Part shown: positions 7,361 through 14,247 of the stretch, in pieces
Layout of the letters: each line of letters opens with the position of its first letter
Position numbering within the stretch: the stretch's first letter is position 1
Notes under the pieces: generated by a model
The model's database searches: none
Seen by the model: the letters and a program-made list of their open reading frames with translations, nothing else
Told to the model about the DNA's origin: nothing
Program-made: the position numbers and the translations under genes
Assembly: GCA_937949455.1 (NCBI GenBank)
Contig: CALEDU010000162.1
Coordinates: forward strand, 1 to 14,247
Direction: 5' to 3'
Length of the DNA: 14,247 nt
DNA from: an uncultured Tepidimonas sp.
GTDB lineage: Bacteria > Pseudomonadota > Gammaproteobacteria > Burkholderiales > Burkholderiaceae_C

Positions 7361-8055
7361 CGCACCACCGACTCCACCTGCTCGATCGGGGCGTGGCGCA
7401 CATCCAGACCCTTGACGATGTAGATGATGATCTCGCCGATATTTTTGGCGTGGTCTCCGATTCGCTCGATGGCCTTGGCGATGAACAACAGATCCAGACT
7501 TGGCGAGATGGTGCGCGGGTCCTCCATCATGAAGGTGACCAACTTGCGCACAAACCCGTTGAATTCGACATCGATACGGTCGTCTTCGCGCATGATGGCC
7601 ACTGCCTCCGCCACGTCCAGCCGCGCTAGCGCATCCAGCGCGCGGCGCAACATGGTGGCGGCCAACTCACTGGCCAGCTTCAGCTCCGACACCGGCAGGC
7701 GCCGTCCGTAGCCGCTTTCGATGATCGAGCCTACCATGCGCGCGATGCGCGCGGCCTCGTCGCCAGCGCGCTCCAGATTGCTGACAGCCTTGGAGATGCC
7801 AATGAGAAAGCGCAGATCGCGCGCGGTGGGCTGGCGCCGCGCGATGGTGGTCGACAGATCAGCATCGACGCTGAGCTCGAGCTCATTGAGCTCGCGCTCG
7901 ACATCGAGCACCTGTTTGGCCAGACCGTTATTTTCCTCGACCAGCGCTTGCACCGCCCACTGGATTTGGCGTTCCACGATGCCGCCCATCTCCAGCACGC
8001 GCGTGGAGATGGAGTTGAGTTCGGCGTCGAACTGGCTGGAGATATGCTTGTCCAC
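7357..8055 (-). CDS. phoU: Phosphate signalling complex protein PhoU
   Basis: A peripheral cytoplasmic protein that couples the state of PstSCAB to PhoR and keeps the Pho regulon off when phosphate is plentiful. It is all helical, with two PhoU three-helix repeats, each with a metal-binding-type motif: ERAGDEA in the first and ERIGDHA in the second. I chose GTG 8055, giving MDKHISSQFDAELNSI, 232 aa. A strong GAGGAG (8062-8067) stands 6 bases upstream, and E. coli PhoU has NKHISGQFNAELESI near its start. An alternative ATG 8079 (240 aa) overlaps the pstB stop as TGATG and could allow translational coupling but has a weak ribosome binding site. The stop overlaps the phoB start by 4 bases. Confidence 0.96.
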   Translation of the reverse strand: MDKHISSQFDAELNSISTRVLEMGGIVERQIQWAVQALVEENNGLAKQVLDVERELNELELSVDADLSTTIARRQPTARDLRFLIGISKAVSNLERAGDEAARIARMVGSIIESGYGRRLPVSELKLASELAATMLRRALDALARLDVAEAVAIMREDDRIDVEFNGFVRKLVTFMMEDPRTISPSLDLLFIAKAIERIGDHAKNIGEIIIYIVKGLDVRHAPIEQVESVVR

Positions 8056-8078
8056 AGGGTACTCCTCAAAAGGGGGCA

Positions 8079-8915
8079 TCAACCGAAACGACCAGTGATG
8101 TAGTCCTCGGTCTCCTGGCGCTTGGGTCGGGTGAAGATCATGTCGGTGGCATCATATTCGATCAGATCACCGAGGTACATATAGGCAGTGTAATCCGACA
8201 CACGCGCAGCCTGCTGCATATTATGGGTAACGATCACGATCGTGAATCGCTCTTTGAGCTCGATGAGCAGCTCCTCGATCTTGGCGGTGGAGATCGGATC
8301 CAAAGCCGAGCACGGCTCATCGAGCAATAGCACATCCGGCTCCAAAGCAATCGCACGCGCAATCACCAAACGTTGCTGCTGACCGCCCGACAGGCTCAAG
8401 CCGTTGGCGTCGAGCCGGTCCTTGACCTCATCCCACAGAGCTGCACCGCGCAGTGACCTTTCCACGACCTCGTCGATGTAGGACTTGTTTTTAACACCCA
8501 GCAGCCGCAAACCGTAGGCAACGTTTTCGTAGATGGATTTGGGAAATGGATTGGGCTTTTGAAATACCATGCCGATGCGGCGGCGCAACTGTGCAACATT
8601 GACACTGCGGTCGTAAATGTTGACACCCTCGTGCAGAATCTCGCCCTCGATTCGACAGTCATCCACCAGATCGTTCATGCGATTGAAGCAACGCAGCAGC
8701 GTCGACTTGCCACAGCCGCTGGGTCCGATGAAGGCCACCACTTTGCCCTTCGGGATACCCATGCTGATGTCGTGCAGCGCGTGTTTGTCGCCGTACCAGA
8801 GGTTGAGTTTTTTTACATCCAGTGCCTTAGGCAACGACTCCAGCGGCGGAGCTTGATGAAAGGTTGCGTGAGTCTGGACGAAGGTGGTTTTGTTGGCTTG
8901 CTCGGTCATGTTCAT
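8079..8915 (-). CDS. pstB: Phosphate ABC transporter ATP-binding protein PstB
   Basis: The ATPase of the high-affinity phosphate importer, a dimer on the cytoplasmic face of PstC/PstA. With ATG 8915 the protein is 278 aa. An N-terminal extension of about 30 polar residues precedes the ABC domain. Visible are Walker [10 protein letters not shown] (64-72), the Q loop FQKPNPFP (118-125) typical of PstB, signature LSGGQ (175-179), Walker B VLLLDE (195-200) and the switch H231 in THN. The C terminus is the PstB-like [22 protein letters not shown] 8909 is an equally reasonable start because GAG lies 7 bases before it; an open frame reaches 8972 but has no support. pstA ends 57 bases upstream. Confidence 0.96.
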   Translation of the reverse strand: MNMTEQANKTTFVQTHATFHQAPPLESLPKALDVKKLNLWYGDKHALHDISMGIPKGKVVAFIGPSGCGKSTLLRCFNRMNDLVDDCRIEGEILHEGVNIYDRSVNVAQLRRRIGMVFQKPNPFPKSIYENVAYGLRLLGVKNKSYIDEVVERSLRGAALWDEVKDRLDANGLSLSGGQQQRLVIARAIALEPDVLLLDEPCSALDPISTAKIEELLIELKERFTIVIVTHNMQQAARVSDYTAYMYLGDLIEYDATDMIFTRPKRQETEDYITGRFG

Positions 8916-8972
8916 GCTCGACTTAAAAACGCAGCGCTGCGGTGTGTGGCGCACATCCCCGGATGATGACAA

Positions 8973-10625
8973 TCAAACATTTTCCAGCCCTCGATATTTT
9001 TCCCGAAGGTGGTTGCGCAGTTTGATCGCCGTCAAATTCAGTACCATGATGAGAAGAACCAGCAACAGCGCCGTGGCGTAGACCAGCGGACGCGCAGCTT
9101 CGACGTTGGGACTCTGAAAGCCGACGTCATAAATGTGGAATCCCAAGTGCATGAATTTGCGTTCCAGGTGAATGAAGGGCATATAGCCATCGATTGGGAG
9201 CGAGGGGGCCAATTTGACCACACCCACCAACATCAAGGGAGCCACCTCGCCGGCAGCTCGGGCCACAGCCAGAATGAGGCCCGTCATCATCGCCGGGCTG
9301 GCCATTGGCAGGACAGTGCGTATCAATGTCTCGGCCTTGGTGGCACCCAGTGCCAGGCTGCCCTCTCGCACCGATCGCGGCACTCGTGCAAGACCTTCTT
9401 CGGTCGCGACGATGACCACCGGGAGGGTTAGTATCGCCAGGGTCAGAGATGCCCACAGCAAACCAGGTGTACCAAAGGTAGGGGCAGGCAGCGCTTCTGG
9501 ATAGAACAATTGATCGATACTACCACCCAATACGTAGACGAAAAAGCCTAGACCAAAGACACCGTAAACAATGGATGGCACCCCAGCCAGATTGTTGACG
9601 GAGATACGAATGATACGAATCAACGGTCCCTGCTTGGCATACTCACGCATGTAGACCGCGGCCATGATGCCGAATGGGGTCACGATAACCGACATCACCA
9701 AAACCATGGCAACCGTACCGAAGATGGCCGGAAAAATCCCCCCCTCCGTATTGGCCTCGCGCGGATCGTCGCTAAGGAATTCCCAGAATTTTCTAACGTA
9801 GTGGGCAATTTTTTGCGTGAAACTCATGGCATTGGCCTGATAGACATCCGCCACCAGCGCCAACTTGATTTCCGCCTCGCGTCCATCTGCCACCTCGGCA
9901 ACCAGGGTATCTCGGCCGATTTCTTCACGCAGCTTTTGCAGCCGCTCCTGAAGCTGTGAAAACTCGGCGTCCAATCCTGCGCGCTGCTTGGTCAGTTCAG
10001 CTTTTAATGCATCGTCGAGGCTGCCTTGCAACTGCGCTTTTCGCTCTCGCAGTCGAAGCTGCTCGATACGATAATTGACGTCTCCGATGTCGTATTTTTC
10101 GATGCGTAAAATTTCGCGAAACAATTTCTGTGCGCGCTCGACACGAACCTGCAATTCAGGCCAGGCTTGCGGCCCTTCTGCGACGATGCGATCCGACTCC
10201 TTCACTGCCTTGAGGTGACCGTAGAAGTTACCCCACTCGTGCCGCTCGACCGTGAGAATGTCTGACGGATAAGTCAGCTCGTCCAGCATGGGCAACGGAA
10301 ACCAGCGAAAATCCTGCCCCGTCAGGTCACGGTTACCCAGCTTGATCAGTACGCGCTCGACGAAGGGTTCATCAGTCTCGATCTTGTACCCGGACTCCAG
10401 CAGCCGGCGCACAGCCACCTCTTCGCGCTCACGCAGCTCACCGATGACGCGTATTTTTTGATCCCCGTCCCGGTAGGTCGTCTCCAACACCGCTTTCGGC
10501 CAGAAGTGGGTCAATCCCTTTGCCGCGGTCATCCAAAGCACGAAGACCACCGACAACACCGACAAGGCTACCGCGCCCGCTGTCATCCAGATCCAGGGGG
10601 AGCCCGACTTGAGCCAATCTTTCAT
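8973..10625 (-). CDS. pstA: Phosphate ABC transporter permease PstA, long form with large periplasmic N-terminal region
   Basis: One half of the inner-membrane phosphate channel. The protein is 550 aa against about 296 in E. coli. One membrane helix (about 12-32) is followed by a periplasmic region of some 260 residues. Its part 155-236 is rich in Arg, Glu, Gln and Leu with long uninterrupted helix, probably coiled coil. From about residue 295 comes the usual permease core, with the ATPase-coupling EAA-type loop EGSLALGATKAETLIRTVLP (421-440). Long PstA forms are known from gammaproteobacteria such as Pseudomonas. ATG 10625 has an AGGA-containing leader and follows pstC by 28 bases. GC is low for this window (60 of 120 bases at 9541-9660). 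Confidence 0.94.
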   Translation of the reverse strand: MKDWLKSGSPWIWMTAGAVALSVLSVVFVLWMTAAKGLTHFWPKAVLETTYRDGDQKIRVIGELREREEVAVRRLLESGYKIETDEPFVERVLIKLGNRDLTGQDFRWFPLPMLDELTYPSDILTVERHEWGNFYGHLKAVKESDRIVAEGPQAWPELQVRVERAQKLFREILRIEKYDIGDVNYRIEQLRLRERKAQLQGSLDDALKAELTKQRAGLDAEFSQLQERLQKLREEIGRDTLVAEVADGREAEIKLALVADVYQANAMSFTQKIAHYVRKFWEFLSDDPREANTEGGIFPAIFGTVAMVLVMSVIVTPFGIMAAVYMREYAKQGPLIRIIRISVNNLAGVPSIVYGVFGLGFFVYVLGGSIDQLFYPEALPAPTFGTPGLLWASLTLAILTLPVVIVATEEGLARVPRSVREGSLALGATKAETLIRTVLPMASPAMMTGLILAVARAAGEVAPLMLVGVVKLAPSLPIDGYMPFIHLERKFMHLGFHIYDVGFQSPNVEAARPLVYATALLLVLLIMVLNLTAIKLRNHLREKYRGLENV

Positions 10626-10653
10626 GGTTGGTATCCTGTCCTCTCAGCTGTCG

Positions 10654-12933
10654 TCAAATGGTTTGATAGCGCTGGCGCAGCCGCTGGCGCACCAACTCTG
10701 CCAACGTATTGACCACGAAAGTAAATCCAAACAGCACCAGTGCAGACAAAAACAATAGGCGGTAGTGCGTTTCACCGACACCAGCTTCTGGCATTTCTAC
10801 CCCAATGTTAGCAGACAATGTACGGAAGCCTGTAAAAATACTGAAATCCATCACGGCCGTGTTGCCTGTCGCCATGAGCACGATCATTGTTTCACCCACA
10901 GCGCGCCCCAGGCCGATCATGATGGCAGAAAAAATACCTGGACTGGCGGTCAGCAGAACCACGCGGGTCAGTGTTTGCCATGGTGTAGCACCCAAAGCCA
11001 GCGAACCCGTCGTCAAATGCTTGGGAACGGAAAACACAGCATCTTCGGCGATCGAGAATATGGCAGGCGTGACGGCAAAGCCCATCGCAATGCCAACGAC
11101 CAGAGAGTTTCGCTGCTCAAATTTGATGCCTGCGACATTGCTCAGCCAGTTGGGCATGTCGCCCCCAAACAGCGCGGCCTCGATCGGGTGACCGATCGTT
11201 AGACAGAGCCAAACTTGTGCCATGAGTACGGGAATCAGCAGCGCAGCTTCCCATCCCGTCGGGATGCGCAAGCGCAGGTTTTCTGGCAACAGATTGAACA
11301 CCCATGCCGCAACAAAGAACACCAATGGGAAGGTGCAGATTGTCAATAGCACCCCGGCTAGGTTATTTTCGACGAAAGGCGCGAGCCACAAACCGGCCAA
11401 GAAACCCAGAATGACGGTAGGCAATGCCTCCATCACTTCGATCGTGGGCTTGACGAAGCCGCGTACTTTAGGCGACATGAAGTAGGCCGTATATATCGCA
11501 CCCAAGAGTGCCAGTGGTACTGCCACGATCATGGCATAGAACGCGGCCTTGATGGTGCCAAGGGTCAAGGGTGTCAGGCTAAACTTCGGCTCGAAATCGG
11601 CATTGGCAGCCGACGATTGCCATACGTAAGCTGGCTCTTCATAGCTTTCGTACCAGACTTTTTGCCATATGGCATAAAAGGAGACTTCAGGATAATCGTT
11701 TTCCACATGCGCGACATACATGCGGCCCGATGCGTCTTCAGCGATGTAGGCATTCCCGCGCGGCGGATAGGCCAAGCGAACCAACGGTTGATCGGCAAGC
11801 GTGCGCACAAATAGCTGTCGCTTGGATGTCGCGAAATAACTACCCAGGTTACCTTTGGCATCACTGGCCATGAAGCCCTTCCGGTGGTATTCGGGCTCCA
11901 AGGTCACAATAGCCGACGGCATGGGGTCGAATTCCCGAATTTGGGTAAGGCGAAAGCGTGTCCCTTCCTCACGCACCGGAAACCACTGGATGAGGCGCCC
12001 TCGATCCGTGCCCACGATCAGTGAAAAGCCGCCTGACAGCATGGTGATGGCCGTAACACGTTCGCCCTCGGGAACGAGCTCCACCTTCTCCAACAGCACC
12101 GGCGTAGATTTGTCAGATATGTCGTAGCGCCACAGTTCACGCGCGCCAGCGAGCACGTACATTTCGCGTTGCTTGAACTCGACCGCAATTTCCCGAATAT
12201 CAGTGGGTGCCGGGGAGACCTCACCGCTTCGTGCCTCCACCGTTTCGGCCCCAGTAATCGGGTTGCGCTCGACCGCAATACCACTGATTAGGAGCCGATT
12301 GTCTTGTGTTGCGCCTACCAGTGTGGTGCCATCACTTCCCGACTGCACCGCCAAATGAACAATCGCACGCCCTTGCGGGTCCAGGGGAATAGGATCCTGT
12401 CCAGCCGGATACTCGATCTCAGGTTCGATGATTCGGCGTGCGTCATTGTCAAAGCTGGTTTTGAAACCCACGCGCGCAACCACCACACGTCCATCGGTCA
12501 GCCCGTAAGCCAGCGCGCGCGTCGATCGGTCACCCAAGGCTGTTGCGCTCACCTGCACGCCTTCAGGCAACGCGACCCGCTCGGTGGCCTTGCGCTCACC
12601 TGTCGAGAAATTGGCATAGGTCACTTCGCCGTCAGTTTGTATCCGCACCACCTCCTCGAGCAGTTCGTCGGCCTGGAGCGCGGCAACGCGCCCGCTCGGG
12701 CCGGGCGCGGCATATTGCGTGGCGTGATCGACAGCGGGCGGGGTGAATAGCGGCACCACGACACTGGCCAGATAAAAGAAAATGGCCGTCACGGCAACGA
12801 TGACGCCGAGCCCCCCCACCGACATGAGTTGTTTGAAGGATCGATCGATCCACAGGCGACGACCCATGGCGCGATCGACGCTGGTGGCAACAAGGCTGCG
12901 GGAATCAGGCTCAGATGCTTGGGTTGAACGCAT
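10654..12933 (-). CDS. pstC: Phosphate ABC transporter permease PstC, long form with beta-rich periplasmic domain
   Basis: The partner channel subunit of PstA. The protein is 759 aa against about 319 in E. coli. A cytoplasmic N terminus leads to one membrane helix (about 39-63), then a periplasmic region of some 390 residues (about 64-455). That region has many short beta-type segments with turn motifs such as GTDRGRLIQWF, SDAKGNLGSY and EDASGRMYVAHV, suggesting a beta-propeller-like fold (inference). The permease core follows, with the coupling loop TTGSLALGATPWQTLTRVVL (641-660). Long PstC forms are known in Pseudomonas and relatives, and the matching long PstA here fits that subfamily. ATG 12933 has only a weak upstream GGA. 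The 132-base gap before it holds two hairpins. Confidence 0.94.
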   Translation of the reverse strand: MRSTQASEPDSRSLVATSVDRAMGRRLWIDRSFKQLMSVGGLGVIVAVTAIFFYLASVVVPLFTPPAVDHATQYAAPGPSGRVAALQADELLEEVVRIQTDGEVTYANFSTGERKATERVALPEGVQVSATALGDRSTRALAYGLTDGRVVVARVGFKTSFDNDARRIIEPEIEYPAGQDPIPLDPQGRAIVHLAVQSGSDGTTLVGATQDNRLLISGIAVERNPITGAETVEARSGEVSPAPTDIREIAVEFKQREMYVLAGARELWRYDISDKSTPVLLEKVELVPEGERVTAITMLSGGFSLIVGTDRGRLIQWFPVREEGTRFRLTQIREFDPMPSAIVTLEPEYHRKGFMASDAKGNLGSYFATSKRQLFVRTLADQPLVRLAYPPRGNAYIAEDASGRMYVAHVENDYPEVSFYAIWQKVWYESYEEPAYVWQSSAANADFEPKFSLTPLTLGTIKAAFYAMIVAVPLALLGAIYTAYFMSPKVRGFVKPTIEVMEALPTVILGFLAGLWLAPFVENNLAGVLLTICTFPLVFFVAAWVFNLLPENLRLRIPTGWEAALLIPVLMAQVWLCLTIGHPIEAALFGGDMPNWLSNVAGIKFEQRNSLVVGIAMGFAVTPAIFSIAEDAVFSVPKHLTTGSLALGATPWQTLTRVVLLTASPGIFSAIMIGLGRAVGETMIVLMATGNTAVMDFSIFTGFRTLSANIGVEMPEAGVGETHYRLLFLSALVLFGFTFVVNTLAELVRQRLRQRYQTI

Positions 12934-12954
12934 GACGTGTCCGTTGCGATGACA

Positions 12955-12980
12955 GGTTCTTCACGTCTTGTAAAAGAACC
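12955..12980 (-). repeat. Inverted repeat upstream of pstC
   Basis: GGTTCTT (12955-12961) and AAGAACC (12974-12980) form a perfect 7-base inverted repeat with a 12-base loop, 22 bases before the pstC start. It lies between the terminator-like hairpin and the start codon. It could be an RNA hairpin affecting pstC translation or a protein site; neither can be shown from sequence. Confidence 0.35.
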
Positions 12981-13011
12981 CGTATGATTGAATATCGCAG
13001 TTTGAAAATCC

Positions 13012-13047
13012 AGAAAAGGCTGGCGATCGGTTAAGTTCGCCAGCCTT
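13012..13047 (-). terminator. Intrinsic-terminator-like hairpin after the lipoprotein gene, before pstC
   Basis: On the minus strand, AAGGCTGGCG (13047-13038) pairs perfectly with CGCCAGCCTT (13025-13016) over 10 base pairs, plus one more A-T pair inside. The 3' arm runs into TTTTC. It begins 18 bases after the lipoprotein stop codon. The T-tract is short, so partial readthrough is likely. This would raise pstS and lipoprotein mRNA over that of pstCAB-phoU-phoBR, as expected for an abundant binding protein. Confidence 0.7.
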
Positions 13048-13065
13048 GTGCAAGGTCAGCAGTGA

Positions 13066-13671
13066 TCAACTGCCTTTGCGCAAGCGATTGAAGTGCTGCA
13101 CACGCGCTTCAGGACGTCCTTTGGCAAAGCCTTCTTTGTCCACCACCCAGACGACGGTGGCTCCATTGGGACCTGTACCGATATCGGTGAATGAATAAGG
13201 AATTTCGCCGTGTGCGGCAAACTCCAGCAGATCCTTCAGTTGACCAAAAACGTAATAGCGACCTCCTTTGTAGACTTCGCCATAAAAGTCCTTCGCGGGT
13301 GCGAGCTTCGCGTCGAACACCTGCTCGGCAATGCTGGGCTTGCCCGTCTTCACGTCATCGTTGGTGATGCCAAACACCACGGTTCGACCATCTGGCCCTG
13401 CACCAATACGGGTGCGCGTCAGGGCGACCTCACCATGCGCCAGGTAATCCTGGTATAGCTTATAGTTGCCAAACGCATAGTAGCGACCGTCTTCCGGCAG
13501 CACGACGTAAAACTCTGTCGCTTGCGCAGCGGCCGCAGGTGCCATCGCGGGGGCCGACGCCTGAGTTTCTGCGGGCTTCGCGGCTTCAGCCTTCGGCGCA
13601 GGCGCTGGCTGCGTCGCGCAGCCGGCCAACGCGACTGCTGCAGCCGCGCCCATCCAGTAGAAAAATTTCAT
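13066..13671 (-). CDS. Lipoprotein of unknown family with two tandem GRYY-FG/AHGE domains, in the pst operon
   Basis: I do not recognise this family. The protein is 201 aa. It begins with a lipoprotein signal peptide, MKFFYWMG then AAAAVALAGC, with the lipobox cysteine at residue 18 followed by Ala, which suggests outer-membrane sorting. A Pro/Ala-rich linker (about 20-52) follows. Then come two copies of one domain, residues 54-121 and 129-196, aligned without gaps at a 75-residue offset. By hand 26 of 68 positions are identical, including F-Y, GRYY-FG, AHGE, T-IG-GP-G-TVV and G-K/R-P. ATG 13671 has GGGAG about 8 bases upstream and lies 16 bases after pstS, so the two are surely cotranscribed. 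A terminator-like hairpin follows. A role in phosphate capture or transporter assembly is inferred from context only. Confidence 0.93.
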   Translation of the reverse strand: MKFFYWMGAAAAVALAGCATQPAPAPKAEAAKPAETQASAPAMAPAAAAQATEFYVVLPEDGRYYAFGNYKLYQDYLAHGEVALTRTRIGAGPDGRTVVFGITNDDVKTGKPSIAEQVFDAKLAPAKDFYGEVYKGGRYYVFGQLKDLLEFAAHGEIPYSFTDIGTGPNGATVVWVVDKEGFAKGRPEARVQHFNRLRKGS

Positions 13672-13687
13672 GGCTGGGCGCTCCCGA

Positions 13688-14247
13688 TCACTTGGTCAGT
13701 TCGTCCATGGCTTTTTTGGCCATGGCGGCTGGCATGGGGACGAAGCCGTCTTTGACCACCACCATCTGCCCTTGTTGGGACAGTACCATCTTGAAGAATT
13801 CACGCTCCAGCGGCGGCAGCGGTTGATTGGGCTTTTTGTTGACGTAAATGTAGAGGATACGCGCCAATGGGTAGGAGCCATCGATGGCGTGGGCGGGATC
13901 TGCTTCAACGAACGGCTGTCCTTTCTTTTTCGACAGCGGGAGGGCGCGCACGCCAGAGGTCTTGTAGCCGATGCCCGAGTATCCAATTGCGTTGAGCTGC
14001 GTGGCCACCGACTGCACCACGGAAGCGGAGCCAGGCTGCTCAGCGACGTTGCGCTTGAAATCCCCCTTGCACAGGGCCACATCCTTGAAGTAGCCATAGG
14101 TGCCCGACACCGAGTTGCGGCTGTAGAGAGCCATGTCTCGGTTGGCCCACTCGCCGGTCAGGCCCACTTGCCCCCACTTCGAGATGTCATTGGGGAAGCC
14201 GCATTTGCGCGTGCTGGAAAAAATCGCATCCACTTCCTCGACGCTCA
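13688..14247 (-). CDS. pstS: Phosphate-binding periplasmic protein PstS, 5' part outside the window
   Basis: The periplasmic phosphate receptor that delivers its ligand to PstC/PstA. Only the C-terminal 185 residues are visible; the signal peptide and N-terminal lobe lie beyond the right edge. Recognisable parts are the [13 protein letters not shown] segment, [11 protein letters not shown] with the Ser-Gly-Thr loop that contacts phosphate, [23 protein letters not shown], and the lobe-closing [14 protein letters not shown]. The closest type I recall is the PstS of Pseudomonas-like long-PstC/PstA systems, a distinct subfamily from E. coli PstS. The stop codon is 16 bases before the lipoprotein start. 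The operon promoter and any Pho box should lie further right and are not visible. Confidence 0.93.
   Translation of the reverse strand, partial: SVEEVDAIFSSTRKCGFPNDISKWGQVGLTGEWANRDMALYSRNSVSGTYGYFKDVALCKGDFKRNVAEQPGSASVVQSVATQLNAIGYSGIGYKTSGVRALPLSKKKGQPFVEADPAHAIDGSYPLARILYIYVNKKPNQPLPPLEREFFKMVLSQQGQMVVVKDGFVPMPAAMAKKAMDELTK

Noticed and set aside
12949..12955. CTGTCAT on the minus strand upstream of pstC, a possible Pho box half-site
   Set aside because: A Pho box needs a second copy 11 bases away; the sequence there does not match, so one 7-base match is likely chance.

Overview
The window looks like chromosomal DNA of a betaproteobacterium, most likely Burkholderiales (Comamonadaceae-like). 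The basis is the gene order ffs/trxA/rho/rpmE2, a pst operon ending in phoU-phoB-phoR, and high GC in most genes; no database search was possible, so the placement is inference. There are no tRNAs, rRNAs, insertion sequences, CRISPR arrays or phage genes. No gap between genes is longer than 300 bases.

Left part (1-3517), housekeeping. The 5' part of dnaX (DNA polymerase III tau/gamma, minus strand) is cut by the left edge. Divergently, 31 bases away, lies the gene for the 4.5S signal recognition particle RNA (ffs), followed on the plus strand by trxA (thioredoxin), rho (transcription terminator) and rpmE2 (type B ribosomal protein L31). The rho leader carries an extended -10 promoter candidate, a dyad and a hairpin followed by a T-run. 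A perfect TATAAT lies between rho and rpmE2.

Middle (3550-5250). One large multi-pass membrane protein resembles lipid-linked-sugar glycosyltransferases of the ArnT/PMT (GT39/GT83-like) group. It is transcribed towards the phosphate operon and its stop codon lies 3 bases from the ancestral phoR stop.

Right part (5254-14247), a minus-strand phosphate acquisition and signalling operon read right to left: pstS (cut by the right edge), a lipoprotein gene of unknown family, pstC, pstA, pstB, phoU, phoB and phoR. PstS binds phosphate in the periplasm, PstC/PstA form the membrane channel, PstB supplies ATPase activity, PhoU links transporter state to the PhoR kinase, and PhoB activates the Pho regulon. 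Four things stand out. (1) The lipoprotein is built of two copies of a roughly 70-residue domain at an exact 75-residue offset. (2) PstC (759 aa) and PstA (550 aa) are about twice the size of the E. coli proteins because of very large periplasmic regions. (3) An intrinsic-terminator-like hairpin separates the pstS/lipoprotein pair from pstCAB. (4) phoR has an in-frame amber codon inside the G2 box of its ATPase domain, with a well conserved 41-codon tail still present after it.

The best candidate for an undescribed system is the combination of the duplicated-domain lipoprotein with the enlarged periplasmic regions of PstC and PstA. It may be an accessory periplasmic assembly around the phosphate transporter.
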